From Lachnospiraceae bacterium (lineage in GTDB: Bacteria; Bacillota; Clostridia; Lachnospirales; Lachnospiraceae), in assembly GCA_017557525.1 (NCBI GenBank), contig JAFYYN010000169.1, forward strand, positions 1-52,954: DNA of 52,954 nt. The letters run 5' to 3'. The notes beneath the pieces were generated by a model that searched no databases, was not told the DNA's origin, and saw only the letters and a program-made list of their open reading frames with translations. Position numbers and translations under genes: made by a program. Positions 26,314 to 36,576 of the stretch are shown piece after piece. Positions within the stretch are counted from its first letter, which is position 1; each line of letters starts with the position of its first letter.

Positions 26314-29207
26314 ACGCTACCAAGCCTGGAGTACGGGATCTCCGTTTCTTCATCTGCCAGTTCAAATTTCTCAAGTACGAATCCGGGTTCCATCGCCTTG
26401 AAAACAATACTGTTGACACCGGCTTTAAGCTCCGTAATAACTTCGGTTTTCCTTATATTTTCAAGCACTCCCACGTTCCATCTTCCACAGGAGTTTTCTC
26501 CGCCGACATAGCCTTCGGGTATTGTATTTACCTGTAGTTCCTCTAAGTCGTTCACCTTTAGCTTAAAAGGTATGAAATTCTTTTCTGCAGAAGGATTAGA
26601 AGGAGCGGTATAAACAACCATTCTGTATTTTCCGGCTTTTGCAGCATCTACCCTGTATTCTGCTTCCGGTCCGTTTTCAAAGGAAATATCCTGAGGGAAT
26701 GCCTTTAGGGCAGAATGCATTTCTCCCGGCAGCAGCCTGCCAAACTGCTTTATTTCCTTAAATGAAGCAGTACCAGCGTCCCTAAGAGTATGATAATTTT
26801 CAGCATAAATCGGTGTGATACCGACTCCTAAGGCATTTACTCCGTCCTTAAAACTTGCTTTTTTAAGTGTGTCCTCATTTATCTCAAAGAAAACCTTTAC
26901 ACTGCCTGCATTTGTCTTTACGATAAACTCATGTCTGCCGGACGCTATACCGCAAGCTGCCTCTACCGTAATATGAGCATCATTTTCTGCATCTGCCATG
27001 CCTGAAAGGACATATTTCGAATCCTTTCCTGTAAAATTAATATATTTATCCTCACACTCTATCGTATAAGTTACAGGATTTCTGCCCGAGGTAGCGATCG
27101 TAAAGCTGCCCACTCCCCTGTAATCAAAGCCCGATAGCCTAACCGGGCGTTTCGTCCAGTCTCCGCCGCCGCTGTACCTATAGGAATCATCATCAGAAAC
27201 CACCACATCATTTGCTGCTTCCGGCTCGACATAAACCATAACCGGCATACGGCAGCCTTCCTCATTCCATGCATGAAAACCGATATGCTTTGACATGCCC
27301 ATGCCATACCATTTTCCTAAAGCAAATTCATGGAAATACTCTGTAAGCTTCTTATCCTTAGCTATACAGTCCTTTATAAGCTTAGCGTATTTATTTGCTG
27401 TGATCCTGCCCTGGGCTGCATATTTCTTATTTAACCCTGCAAAAATCTGCATCTTTATCAGGTTGAACGTTGCCAGAGCCTGATATCCTACAAGACTCTC
27501 ATAGGTATCACGGTATTCCTTTTCTATATCCTGCTGCAGAGCCTCTGCTTTTCTTTCTAAAGCATTTACAATATCAAGTACCCTGCCGGCCTCATTAAAC
27601 TTTTCAATACTGTAGGTATTTTCCGATATAACCTCGGGCTTTACGATATTGTTTAACCTGGTATAGCCGTCAGTTATTTCATATATGAGCTCCTTAGTCT
27701 TTTCTCCTGCTCCGTTAAACTGCTTTCCTACCCATTCCTTAAGGTACTCCACATAATTACCGGGGTTAGAGGTACCATACTTTTCAAAATCATAAGCTAG
27801 ATCCATAAAGTAGCTTAAAGGCAGCTCCTGGTTTTTAAGATCGCCCACATTAACTATCCATATATCCCTGATACCGAAATCATATGCAGTTGTCATCTGC
27901 TCCCAGATCTTGGGCAGATACGAGCTGTTTATCCACTCATAGGAAACGGGACCGCCATGATAGTCGAAATGATAATACATTCCGTAACCACCCTTATGGT
28001 CACGCTTATCATCATCCATCATAAGACGGAGATTTCCGAAATTATCATCACAGAGCATTAGCGTTATGCCGTCAAGACCGTCCCAGTCCTTTAAGCCTGA
28101 AGTTTCGGCACTTCCCTTATAGTACTCCTCCACTTCCTTATACACAGCAAGCATCAGTGGTTGATCGCCGTCGGTATACTTTTCGATCAGCCCCTTCTGA
28201 CATTTTATTACATCCTTTAAGACATTTATATTATCCTCGAGGGTTGCATTCGCGAAAAGCTTTGAATCAGCCTCCCCACGCATGCCCACAGTGATAACGT
28301 TTTCAAATTTTCCGTTACGCTTAAGACCTTCCTCCCAGAATCTGGTAACGCCCTCACGGTTAGTAAGAAAGCTCCAGTCATTGCCATACTCGGGATGAGT
28401 TTTCTTTAGTTTCTGGAATTCCTCACCGGCTCTGCAGCAGGGCTCATGATGGGAAGTACCCATAACAACGCCAAGCTCATCTGCAAGCTCTGCAGATTTA
28501 AGGTCAGGCCCGTCCATGCTGAATATTGAGCTCCACATAGCTGGCCACATATAATTTCCCTTTAGCCTCAAAAGGTACTCAAATACCTTTTCATAGCACT
28601 CAACAGTAAATCCGCCGAAATGCTTATTGCACCAGTTACCAAATGCCGGCCATTCATCATTTATAAAGAAACCCCTGTAGCGTACGGAAGGCTCCCTGGA
28701 GATTATCGAAGGTTTAGTGTACAGACTCTTCCCGGCAACTGTATTATTTTTACTGCTTTTGAGGGTTTCTGCATCCTCAGTGAAAATAATCTCTGCGTAT
28801 TTTACCGGTACCGTATCTCCAAAGTAGATCAGAGGGGTTACTCCTATGCACTCCGAGATATGCAGCAGACCGTATATGGTACCTCTTTTCTCACTGCCGG
28901 CGACAAGTACAGTCCCGTCCTTTACAAAAACACCGAATACCTCACGCTTATCCCTTATACCCGATAAATCTAAACCTAAAGCTTTGGCTGCATTTTCTAC
29001 AAGGGAAGCGCAGCCCAAAGTACCTGCTATGATCTTTCCGCTGTAATCAGTAAAATCTGATTTTTGAGAAACAACATTGGGAGTGATACCTGATACTCTT
29101 GCGATATCCTCAGCAAGCCAGCCTGCTGCTTTTTTAACTCCGCTGTATTCTCCGATGTCAAGTAATATATCCGCTGCCAGCCCGTTTCCTGCCAGTTTAA
29201 AAGCCAT
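26310..29207 (-). CDS. Glycoside hydrolase family 115, xylan alpha-glucuronidase
   Basis: GH115 enzymes remove (4-O-methyl)glucuronic acid from xylan. The 965-residue protein has the family core: PSVRYRGFFINDEWPAFGNW, LLRLKGNYMWPAMWSSIF, GVVMGTSHHEPCCRAG, NVITVGMRGEADSKLF and LMLCDDNFGNLRLMMDD, followed by the C-terminal beta-rich region typical of the family. There is no signal peptide at the start (MAFKLAGNGLAADILLDIG), so it is predicted cytosolic, acting on imported oligosaccharides. No other xylanase or transporter gene is nearby. The start has AAAGGGG 10 bases upstream and a candidate promoter; the end overlaps the zinc-finger gene. Confidence 0.93.
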   Translation of the reverse strand: MAFKLAGNGLAADILLDIGEYSGVKKAAGWLAEDIARVSGITPNVVSQKSDFTDYSGKIIAGTLGCASLVENAAKALGLDLSGIRDKREVFGVFVKDGTVLVAGSEKRGTIYGLLHISECIGVTPLIYFGDTVPVKYAEIIFTEDAETLKSSKNNTVAGKSLYTKPSIISREPSVRYRGFFINDEWPAFGNWCNKHFGGFTVECYEKVFEYLLRLKGNYMWPAMWSSIFSMDGPDLKSAELADELGVVMGTSHHEPCCRAGEEFQKLKKTHPEYGNDWSFLTNREGVTRFWEEGLKRNGKFENVITVGMRGEADSKLFANATLEDNINVLKDVIKCQKGLIEKYTDGDQPLMLAVYKEVEEYYKGSAETSGLKDWDGLDGITLMLCDDNFGNLRLMMDDDKRDHKGGYGMYYHFDYHGGPVSYEWINSSYLPKIWEQMTTAYDFGIRDIWIVNVGDLKNQELPLSYFMDLAYDFEKYGTSNPGNYVEYLKEWVGKQFNGAGEKTKELIYEITDGYTRLNNIVKPEVISENTYSIEKFNEAGRVLDIVNALERKAEALQQDIEKEYRDTYESLVGYQALATFNLIKMQIFAGLNKKYAAQGRITANKYAKLIKDCIAKDKKLTEYFHEFALGKWYGMGMSKHIGFHAWNEEGCRMPVMVYVEPEAANDVVVSDDDSYRYSGGGDWTKRPVRLSGFDYRGVGSFTIATSGRNPVTYTIECEDKYINFTGKDSKYVLSGMADAENDAHITVEAACGIASGRHEFIVKTNAGSVKVFFEINEDTLKKASFKDGVNALGVGITPIYAENYHTLRDAGTASFKEIKQFGRLLPGEMHSALKAFPQDISFENGPEAEYRVDAAKAGKYRMVVYTAPSNPSAEKNFIPFKLKVNDLEELQVNTIPEGYVGGENSCGRWNVGVLENIRKTEVITELKAGVNSIVFKAMEPGFVLEKFELADEETEIPYSRLGSV

Positions 29208-29256
29208 GTTTCATATCCCCTTTCGGTTAATCTAGCCTATAGACATACTTCACATT

Positions 29257-29285
29257 ATTTTACCATTTTCCGTTAAAAAAGTAAA
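29257..29285 (-). promoter_or_regulatory. Candidate promoter of GH115
   Basis: TTTACT (29285-29280), 17 bases, TAAAAT (29262-29257) on the minus strand, about 50 bases before the GH115 start. It is divergent to the promoter of the activase gene within a 294-base gene-free stretch (29208-29501). Confidence 0.6.
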
Positions 29286-29328
29286 GAAAAGAAATTTATT
29301 AACAAACTATAAAAAAATCAATCTTTGC

Positions 29329-29357
29329 TTGTATTTATTTTTAAAATTTGCTATACT
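29329..29357 (+). promoter_or_regulatory. Promoter of the activase fusion gene
   Basis: TTGTAT (29329-29334), 17 bases, TATACT (29352-29357) on the plus strand. The start near 29364 leaves an AT-rich leader of about 138 bases. The leader contains a weak hairpin around ATTTAC/GTAAAT and no strong Shine-Dalgarno sequence next to the ATG. No known riboswitch pattern was recognised in it. Confidence 0.72.
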
Positions 29358-29501
29358 ACTTAAGATTGCGAATAACACATTATCTCGTTTTCAAAACTAC
29401 ATATCATTGAAAGGTAAACTATATCCATTCAATATCACTATTTACTTATGGTAAATATTGGTTAGTTTTAGTGACAATTTAGGATATGCAAATGATTTAA
29501 G

Positions 29502-32500
29502 ATGTACAAATTTGGAATTGACATCGGCTCCACAACCGTCAAGGTTATGCTGCTCGATGAAAAGAACAACAAACTATTTTCTGACTACAGAAGACATTTT
29601 GCAAATATACAGGAAACCCTGGCAGATCTTATCGAAGAGTGCCTTGCCAAGTTTCCCGATATAGAATCATCCTGCTCTATCACGGGTTCGGGCGGACTTG
29701 CCATTGCAGAATTTTTAGGCATTCCCTTTACACAGGAGGTTATAGCCGTTTCCACTGCTATCGAGCTGCTCCCAGTTAAACCCGATGTTGCCATAGAGCT
29801 TGGCGGTGAGGATGCAAAGATCATATATTTCGGTTCAACCATAGAACAGAGAATGAACGGTATCTGTGCCGGCGGTACAGGTTCCTTTATCGACCAGATG
29901 GCTTCCTTATTAAAAACGGATGCCAAGGGCTTAAATGAATATGCAAAGAGCTATAAGGCGATCTACCCCATAGCAGCACGCTGCGGCGTATTTGCCAAGA
30001 GTGATATACAGCCCCTTATCAATGAGGGTGCGACAAAGCCCGACCTTTCAGCTTCCATTTTCCAGGCAGTAGTTAACCAGACCATAAGCGGTCTTGCCTG
30101 CGGTAAGCCCATAAGAGGTAAGGTTGCCTTCCTTGGAGGTCCTCTTACCTTCCTTTCAGAGTTAAAGGCCTGCTTTATAAGGACTCTTAAGCTCACTGAT
30201 GAAACAGCAATTTCTCCTGAGGATTCACATCTTTTTGCCGCAATGGGCGCAGCTCTTAATTCCTGCATGCTTCCCGGCGGACGTGATATGGATGAAAAGG
30301 ATATACAGTTCTTTGACCTTAAAAAGCTCCATGATACATTAAGAAACAAGGTTGATATCAAATTTGAGGTCAGCCGTATGACTCCTCTCTTTTCTTCAGA
30401 GGATGAGTTTGAGGCATTTAAGAAAAGACATGCTTCACATTCTGTAAAGAAGGCCGATCTTGATTCCTATAAGGGAAATGCTTTCTTAGGTATTGATGCA
30501 GGTTCAACCACTACAAAGGTAGCTCTGGTCGGAGAAAACGGTGAGCTGCTCTATTCATTCTACTCAAATAATAACGGCTCTCCCTTAAAGACTGCCATAA
30601 GATCTATAAAAGAGATCTACAGCAAGCTCCCTGAGGGTGTAAGAATAGTGCGCTCCTGCTCTACAGGCTACGGTGAGGCACTTATTAAGGCAGCCTTAAT
30701 GCTTGATCAGGGCGAGGTTGAGACCGTTGCCCACTATCAGGCAGCAGCTTTCTTTGACCCGAATGTTGACTGTATCCTTGACATCGGCGGACAGGACATG
30801 AAATGCATCAGGATCAAGGACGGTGCCGTAAATTCCGTACAGCTTAACGAGGCCTGCTCATCAGGCTGCGGCTCGTTTATTGAGACGTTTGCAAAATCTC
30901 TTGATTATGAAATATCCGATTTCTCTAACATAGCACTTTTTGCAGAAAACCCTATAGATCTGGGCAGCCGCTGTACCGTTTTCATGAATTCTAAGGTCAA
31001 GCAGGCTCAAAAGGAAGGTGCTACCGTTGCAGATATCTCGGCAGGTCTTGCCTATTCCGTAATCAAGAACGCTCTTTACAAGGTAATCAAGGTTACTGAC
31101 CCCAAGGACTTAGGCAGCAATATCGTTGTCCAGGGCGGTACCTTCTATAATAACGCGGTTCTCCGTGCATTGGAGACAATACTGGGTTGCAACTGTATCC
31201 GCCCGGATATCGCAGGTATCATGGGTGCCTTTGGTGCTGCTCTTATCGCACGCCGCGATTATGAGCCTGAGCTTAAGACCACCATGCTTACCATCGACCA
31301 GATCACTGCTCTGACCTTTGAAACCTCGATGAGCAGATGCAAGGGCTGTACAAATACCTGCATGCTGACTATCAACAAGTTCAGTGACGGCAGACGTTTC
31401 ATCTCCGGCAACCGCTGTGAGCGTGGTATCGGCGGTGAGAAAAACAAGGACAATATCCCTAACCTTTTTGATTATAAGCTTGACCGTATATTCGGCTACA
31501 CACCTCTGCCTGAAAAAGAGGCTGTAAGAGGCACAGTCGGTATACCGAGAGTCTTAAATATTTACGAAAATTATCCTTTCTGGTTTACTTTCTTTACAAA
31601 GTTAAAATATAAAGTAATAGTTTCACCTCTTTCCAGCAGGAAAATCTACGAGATGGGTATCGAATCGATCCCTTCAGAGTCGGAATGCTACCCTGCTAAG
31701 CTTGCTCACGGACATATCATGTGGCTGCTTAAAGAAGGCTGCAAGTTTATCTTTTACCCCTGCATACCTTATGAGAGAAATGAAACGACTGATGCGGGCA
31801 ACCATTACAACTGCCCCATCGTTACCTCATACGGTGAAAATATCAAAAACAACGTTGAAGAGCTGCGTGACCCCGATATCGTTTACGCCAATCCTTTCCT
31901 CTCATTGGAGAATGAAGATATCGTAACAAACAGACTCGTAGCGATCTTCTGCGACAAAAATGCTCCTTTCTATAAGGACTTTACTCCCGATGAGGTCATG
32001 CAGGCTTCCCGCGCAGCATGGCTCGAGTTAAACAGTGCAAGGCTTGACGTCGAGAGAAAGGGCGAGGAAACCATTGAGTATCTAAAGCGTACCGGCAGAA
32101 AGGGTATCGTACTTGCGGGCCGTCCTTATCATATCGACCCCGAGATCAATCACGGTATCCCTGAGATGATCAATTCTTACGGTGTAGCCGTGCTTACCGA
32201 GGACAGTGTTTCCCACTTAGGTAAAATTGACAGGCCCCTTATAGTAGTTGACCAGTGGATGTATCATTCACGTCTGTATGCTGCAGCATCCTTTGTACGT
32301 ACTCAGAAAAACTTAGAGCTCGTACAGCTTAATTCCTTTGGCTGCGGTCTTGATGCAGTAACTACCGACGGTGTTTCAGATATTTTAAATGCTTCGGGAA
32401 AGATTTATACAGTATTAAAGATAGATGAAGTTAACAACCTCGGTGCCGCAAGGATAAGGATCAGATCTCTTCTTTCGGCTGTAAAGGACAGGGAAAAGAA

Positions 32501-33785
32501 TAATTATGTTCCCCATGTACATTCGGCTGCCGTACAGAGAGTACTCTTTACCAAGGCTATGCGTAAGGATTATACTATCCTTGCACCCAGGATGTCGCCC
32601 ATACATTTTGAGGTCTTAGAGGCTGCTATCCGTTCGGAGGGCTACAATATCGAAATCCTCCAGAATGATGACAGGACTGCAGTAGATGTCGGACTTAAAT
32701 ATGTTAATAATGACGCCTGCTATCCTTCCCTGATAGTTGTAGGCCAGGTTATCCAGGCTCTGCAGTCAGGCAAATATGATGTAAATAAGGTTGCGGTTAT
32801 CTATACCCAGACCGGTGGCGGCTGCCGTGCTACAAATTATATAGGCCTTATAAGACGTGCCTTAGCAAAGGCAGGCATGCCCCAGGTACCGGTACTGTCT
32901 ATAAGTACCTCCGGCATAGAGAAAAATCCCGGATTTAAGTTTACACCCGGTCTTATCGTTAAGGTTATGCATGCTCTCTGCTACGGTGATATCTTCCAGA
33001 AGGTTGTTTACCGTACCCGTCCTTACGAACTCGTACCCGGTTCTGCAGACGCACTGCATAAGAAATGGCTGGATATCGTTTGTAAGTCCCTTTCCAGAAA
33101 GGATTTCGGTTATACCTTCTTCTGGAAGGAATATAAAAAGAACGTAAGAAATATTATCAAAGAATTTGATGAGCTGCCTTTAGACGAAAGTATAAAGAAG
33201 CCTAAGGTTGGTATCGTAGGCGAGATCCTTGTTAAGTATGCTCCGATGGCTAACAATCACCTGATAGAGCAGCTTGAAAAAGAGGGTGCCGAGGTTATTG
33301 TACCGGAGCTTATCAATTTCATACTATACTGCTCATATGATGCCAAGTTTAAATATGAATGCTTGGGTAAGAGTAAAAAGGATGTTAAGTTTAACAAGAT
33401 GATCATCAATATCGTCGAGTTCTGCCGTAAGGAGTCCCGTATTGCTTTTGAAAAGAGTAAGCGGTTTGAGCCTCCTATGAGGATTGAGGATCTGGCTGAG
33501 CTTGCCTCACCGATCTGCTCCCTCGGTAATCAGACCGGTGAAGGATGGTTCCTTACAGGCGAAATGGTTGAGCTTATCAAATCCGGTGCTCCGAATATTG
33601 TCTGTGCACAGCCTTTTGCATGTCTGCCTAACCACATCGTCGGAAAGGGCGTTATCAAAGAGCTGCGCCGTCAGTATCCCGATTCCAATATCGTGGCTGT
33701 CGACTACGATCCGGGTGCCAGCGAGGTTAACCAGCTGAACCGTATCAAGCTGATGCTATCAGCCGCAATGCGTAAGATTAATTAA
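29502..33785 (+). CDS. 2-hydroxyacyl-CoA dehydratase activase/dehydratase fusion protein
   Basis: This 1427-residue protein joins two BadF/BcrA-type ATPase domains to dehydratase-related domains (COG1924 + COG3580/3581). ATPase domain 1 starts [16 protein letters not shown], with Cys122 in ICAGGTGSF and Cys161 in [11 protein letters not shown]. Domain 2 starts [16 protein letters not shown] at about 328, with Cys452/456 in ACSSGCGSF and Cys491 in [10 protein letters not shown] Cys-rich segment ([18 protein letters not shown]) follows near 610-640, then DUF2229-like and HgdB-like domains. Activases that energise radical dehydratases are homodimers sharing one 4Fe-4S cluster; the fusion may carry both halves. 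The substrate is unknown. It is the only plus-strand gene, with its own promoter and terminator. Confidence 0.88.
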   Translation: MYKFGIDIGSTTVKVMLLDEKNNKLFSDYRRHFANIQETLADLIEECLAKFPDIESSCSITGSGGLAIAEFLGIPFTQEVIAVSTAIELLPVKPDVAIELGGEDAKIIYFGSTIEQRMNGICAGGTGSFIDQMASLLKTDAKGLNEYAKSYKAIYPIAARCGVFAKSDIQPLINEGATKPDLSASIFQAVVNQTISGLACGKPIRGKVAFLGGPLTFLSELKACFIRTLKLTDETAISPEDSHLFAAMGAALNSCMLPGGRDMDEKDIQFFDLKKLHDTLRNKVDIKFEVSRMTPLFSSEDEFEAFKKRHASHSVKKADLDSYKGNAFLGIDAGSTTTKVALVGENGELLYSFYSNNNGSPLKTAIRSIKEIYSKLPEGVRIVRSCSTGYGEALIKAALMLDQGEVETVAHYQAAAFFDPNVDCILDIGGQDMKCIRIKDGAVNSVQLNEACSSGCGSFIETFAKSLDYEISDFSNIALFAENPIDLGSRCTVFMNSKVKQAQKEGATVADISAGLAYSVIKNALYKVIKVTDPKDLGSNIVVQGGTFYNNAVLRALETILGCNCIRPDIAGIMGAFGAALIARRDYEPELKTTMLTIDQITALTFETSMSRCKGCTNTCMLTINKFSDGRRFISGNRCERGIGGEKNKDNIPNLFDYKLDRIFGYTPLPEKEAVRGTVGIPRVLNIYENYPFWFTFFTKLKYKVIVSPLSSRKIYEMGIESIPSESECYPAKLAHGHIMWLLKEGCKFIFYPCIPYERNETTDAGNHYNCPIVTSYGENIKNNVEELRDPDIVYANPFLSLENEDIVTNRLVAIFCDKNAPFYKDFTPDEVMQASRAAWLELNSARLDVERKGEETIEYLKRTGRKGIVLAGRPYHIDPEINHGIPEMINSYGVAVLTEDSVSHLGKIDRPLIVVDQWMYHSRLYAAASFVRTQKNLELVQLNSFGCGLDAVTTDGVSDILNASGKIYTVLKIDEVNNLGAARIRIRSLLSAVKDREKNNYVPHVHSAAVQRVLFTKAMRKDYTILAPRMSPIHFEVLEAAIRSEGYNIEILQNDDRTAVDVGLKYVNNDACYPSLIVVGQVIQALQSGKYDVNKVAVIYTQTGGGCRATNYIGLIRRALAKAGMPQVPVLSISTSGIEKNPGFKFTPGLIVKVMHALCYGDIFQKVVYRTRPYELVPGSADALHKKWLDIVCKSLSRKDFGYTFFWKEYKKNVRNIIKEFDELPLDESIKKPKVGIVGEILVKYAPMANNHLIEQLEKEGAEVIVPELINFILYCSYDAKFKYECLGKSKKDVKFNKMIINIVEFCRKESRIAFEKSKRFEPPMRIEDLAELASPICSLGNQTGEGWFLTGEMVELIKSGAPNIVCAQPFACLPNHIVGKGVIKELRRQYPDSNIVAVDYDPGASEVNQLNRIKLMLSAAMRKIN

Positions 33786-33792
33786 ACATTTA

Positions 33793-33829
33793 AGGGGCTC
33801 GCTGCAGAAAGTGCAGCGGCCCCTTTTCT
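33793..33829 (+). terminator. Rho-independent terminator of the activase fusion gene
   Basis: AGGGGC-CGCTGCA pairs with TGCAGCG-GCCCCT around a GAAAG loop (one bulged T), followed by TTTTCTT on the plus strand, 8 bases past the stop. The minus-strand side has no T-run, so it acts in one direction. Confidence 0.9.
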
Positions 33830-33862
33830 TAATATCCGGTATATTTTCTTAAAAATTTATGA

Positions 33863-34888
33863 TCAATCCAGAAAAGCATCGTTTACAAGCTTTATAACGG
33901 AATTTTTCATCTCTTCTGACATGCCGTTATACGTATAATCAAATGCTTCACACATTATCACGTACTTCTCGTCAATGATTCTTATTACAACAATACCGGC
34001 TCCGGCATCTATAATAAAATCATTTGAGCCATGTCCGTCAGACTCCATTGCAAAAGTAACCTCAAACGGATAATCCTCCATATCGTCTAAAGGAATGCCA
34101 AGGAGATCGATCATCAAAGCCTTTAACTCTTCAAATTTTGATTTGTCCTTAATTAATTCAGCTATCTTTACTGTTTCTTCATCGCAGTCGGCAAAATCAG
34201 CCATCATGCCAATTTCACACTCCGGTCCGATGGAAAACAAAACACTTTCCGCATCATCTTCATCATATCTTTTTATTGTCCATTCGTCCTTGTAAGGCAC
34301 CACAATCTCATCCTTAAGTATTACTGACATTCCGATCTCGTCAGCAACCACTTTTTTAGCATACTTAAGCACTTTCTTCTTTATTTTGGAGCTTACCTCC
34401 ACAGAGGCGTTGTTTGCAACTCCGTAAATCACGATAAATCTGTCATCAACGTTCCTTATAACCAGATAATCGTTTTCAGTATCCATGTGGATATTAAGTA
34501 TTGCCAAATACTTGCCATTAGAATCCTTTTTCAGAGTTATATCCTTTTTGGTAAATTCTGCGCCTTCCATTATCGGTAAATTTTTTATAGCTTTGCAGAC
34601 CTTTGACTTACTGCTCTTTTTATTAAGCAGTCCGGCGAGCTTTTTAGCTGCGGATGAGCTTACTGCCGACTCTGAGATTATAACAAACAGCTGATCGTCA
34701 TTGCCACTCTTCTCATCATAATAAGCATTAAACTCTTCGGTATTTTCATTTCTGACCCAGGTTTTTTCAATGGGAGCTATGATACCTTTTATACGGACTT
34801 TTGACTCCTTTGATGCTGCACTCGCAGGCACCCAGATTACCCCTGCAATCATACAGGTTAGTAAAATCAATGACAGTATTTTTTTCAT
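33863..34888 (-). CDS. Unknown secreted protein
   Basis: I do not recognise this 341-residue protein. It begins with a clear signal peptide (MKKILSLILLTCMIAGVIWV, cut near ASA-AS). The mature part appears to contain two similar halves of about 140 residues rich in beta strands and Lys/Asp, with DYLVIRNVDDRFIVIYGVAN in the first half and DFIIDAGAGIVVIRIIDEKY in the second, each followed by a helical segment. There is no lipobox, membrane anchor or cell-wall motif. It lies between the activase gene (convergent) and the hisF terminator, so it is probably transcribed alone. Confidence 0.8.
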   Translation of the reverse strand: MKKILSLILLTCMIAGVIWVPASAASKESKVRIKGIIAPIEKTWVRNENTEEFNAYYDEKSGNDDQLFVIISESAVSSSAAKKLAGLLNKKSSKSKVCKAIKNLPIMEGAEFTKKDITLKKDSNGKYLAILNIHMDTENDYLVIRNVDDRFIVIYGVANNASVEVSSKIKKKVLKYAKKVVADEIGMSVILKDEIVVPYKDEWTIKRYDEDDAESVLFSIGPECEIGMMADFADCDEETVKIAELIKDKSKFEELKALMIDLLGIPLDDMEDYPFEVTFAMESDGHGSNDFIIDAGAGIVVIRIIDEKYVIMCEAFDYTYNGMSEEMKNSVIKLVNDAFLD

Positions 34889-34924
34889 TTTACATTTTCC
34901 CCTTTCCTTCTTATACTATTTTAC

Positions 34925-34948
34925 AAAAAGAGGCTGCATAACAGCCTC
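34925..34948 (-). terminator. Rho-independent terminator after hisF
   Basis: GAGGCTG and CAGCCTC (34948-34942 and 34936-34930) pair around a 5-base loop, followed by TTTTTG on the minus strand, 23 bases past the hisF stop. Confidence 0.92.
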
Positions 34949-34971
34949 CTGATGACTTATTGATTATCTAT

Positions 34972-35733
34972 CTACATCCTCACAGGTATACCCTTACCCT
35001 TTAAATATTTCTTTAAGTCCATTATCTCCATTTCCTTATAATGGAAAAGTGATGCTGCAAGCACTGCATCCGCATGTCCCAGCTCAAATGCATCTGAGAA
35101 ATGCTCAAAGGTACCGGCACCGCCCGAAGCAATGACAGGGATATCTACAACATCGGATATCGCACGGGTAAGCTCACAGTCATACCCTGCCTTTGTACCG
35201 TCACAGTCCATGCTGGTAAGGAGTATTTCTCCAGCACCCAGTTCATAGGCACGTCTGCCCCATTCCACTGCATCGATACCCATATCGATCCTGCCGCCGT
35301 GCTTATAGATTGTCCAGCCGTTTCCGTCAGCCCTGCGTTTTGCATCAATTGCGCATACAACACACTGGCTGCCAAATTTCATGGCTGCATCACTTATTAT
35401 CTGAGGATTGTCTATTGCTGCCGAATTAACAGCTACCTTGTCGGCACCTGCCCTTAAGATTGTCCTGAAATCATCTACCGTACGGATACCGCCGCCCACA
35501 GTAAAGGGTATAAATACATTCTCAGCTACCTGACGGACCATATCGACCGTAGTATTTCTTTTATCGGAAGAAGCGGTGATATCGAGGAAAACCAGCTCAT
35601 CGGCTCCGTTTTTACTGTAATTTGCGCCTACCTCGACCGGATCTCCCGCATCACGCAGATTTATAAAATTTGTTCCCTTGACAACTCTGCCGTCCTTAAC
35701 GTCCAGACAGGGTATAATTCTTTTTGTAAACAT
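34972..35733 (-). CDS. hisF: Imidazole glycerol phosphate synthase, cyclase subunit
   Basis: HisF uses ammonia from HisH to close the imidazole ring in histidine synthesis, also releasing AICAR. The 253-residue TIM barrel has [73 protein letters not shown] and [14 protein letters not shown]; both catalytic Asp residues (CLDV and MDCDG) are present. It follows hisH by 34 bases and ends at a terminator. The other his genes are not in this window. Confidence 0.96.
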   Translation of the reverse strand: MFTKRIIPCLDVKDGRVVKGTNFINLRDAGDPVEVGANYSKNGADELVFLDITASSDKRNTTVDMVRQVAENVFIPFTVGGGIRTVDDFRTILRAGADKVAVNSAAIDNPQIISDAAMKFGSQCVVCAIDAKRRADGNGWTIYKHGGRIDMGIDAVEWGRRAYELGAGEILLTSMDCDGTKAGYDCELTRAISDVVDIPVIASGGAGTFEHFSDAFELGHADAVLAASLFHYKEMEIMDLKKYLKGKGIPVRM

Positions 35734-35767
35734 AAATTCACCTATACCTGTAAAAGTTTCTGTCTAA

Positions 35768-36469
35768 TCATATCGAACAGAAATTCTTCAATATCTCCAT
35801 CCCTACATCACCACTCTTTTCAGGGTGGAACTGGCAACCAAAGATGTTTTCATGTTCTACGGCACTGTCAAAGCTTATACCATACTCTGTAACAGCTGCA
35901 ACATCACAACTGTTCTTTGCACTTAGATAAAAAGAGTGCACAAAATAAACAAAGCTCCCGTTTTCAATGCCCTTGAACAGTTTAGAATCCTTGCTTCTGA
36001 TCTCCAAAGAGTTCCAGCCCATATGCGGAACCTTTATCTTCATCAATTCTCTGCCATTCTCCGGTGTTTTTTCAGCATCTTTTGTGTCAGTAGCCTTTAG
36101 GATAAATTCCTCATTCTCCTTAAAGCCTGTGATCTTACCGGGTAATATGCCAAGTCCCTCAATGCTTGGTACTCCAAAGTCGGCTGCATTTTCTGTACTG
36201 CTATCAAAGATCAGCTGCATTCCTAAGCATATGCCTAAAAACGGAATCCTGTTTTTTATAATCTCTTTAATTGGCTGGGTGAGACCATACTCCCTTACCT
36301 TATTCATCGAGTCGGCATAAGCGCCTACTCCGGGGAATATAACGTGGTCAGCCCCAAATAAAACCTTAGGATCATTCGAGAGAGTTACCTCATACCCTAA
36401 AAATTTCAGGGCATTCATAACACTCATCGTATTACCTGCATCGTAATCTATTACTGCAATCTTACTCAT
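35768..36469 (-). CDS. hisH: Imidazole glycerol phosphate synthase, glutaminase subunit
   Basis: HisH hydrolyses glutamine and passes ammonia to HisF. The 233-residue protein has the class I amidotransferase nucleophile motif FLGICLGMQLIFDSS and the His/Glu pair in FGCQFHPEKSGDVG. It is about 25-30 residues longer than usual, owing to an insertion around ATDTKDAEKTPENGRELM, ahead of VPHMGWNSLE. The insertion is outside the catalytic motifs. It forms a two-gene unit with hisF. Confidence 0.95.
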   Translation of the reverse strand: MSKIAVIDYDAGNTMSVMNALKFLGYEVTLSNDPKVLFGADHVIFPGVGAYADSMNKVREYGLTQPIKEIIKNRIPFLGICLGMQLIFDSSTENAADFGVPSIEGLGILPGKITGFKENEEFILKATDTKDAEKTPENGRELMKIKVPHMGWNSLEIRSKDSKLFKGIENGSFVYFVHSFYLSAKNSCDVAAVTEYGISFDSAVEHENIFGCQFHPEKSGDVGMEILKNFCSI

Positions 36470-36576
36470 TTTTCTACCATACCAAAATTTTTTATCTGTA
36501 TCTACAAAAAACTTTTTCTGTATCGTTCATTATTACTTATACAGACGCAGTACCGGGATCCTGCTTATACTCATTA

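Noticed and set aside
29364-29501. Riboswitch in the activase leader
   Set aside because: AT-rich sequence with one weak stem; no known aptamer pattern recognised.
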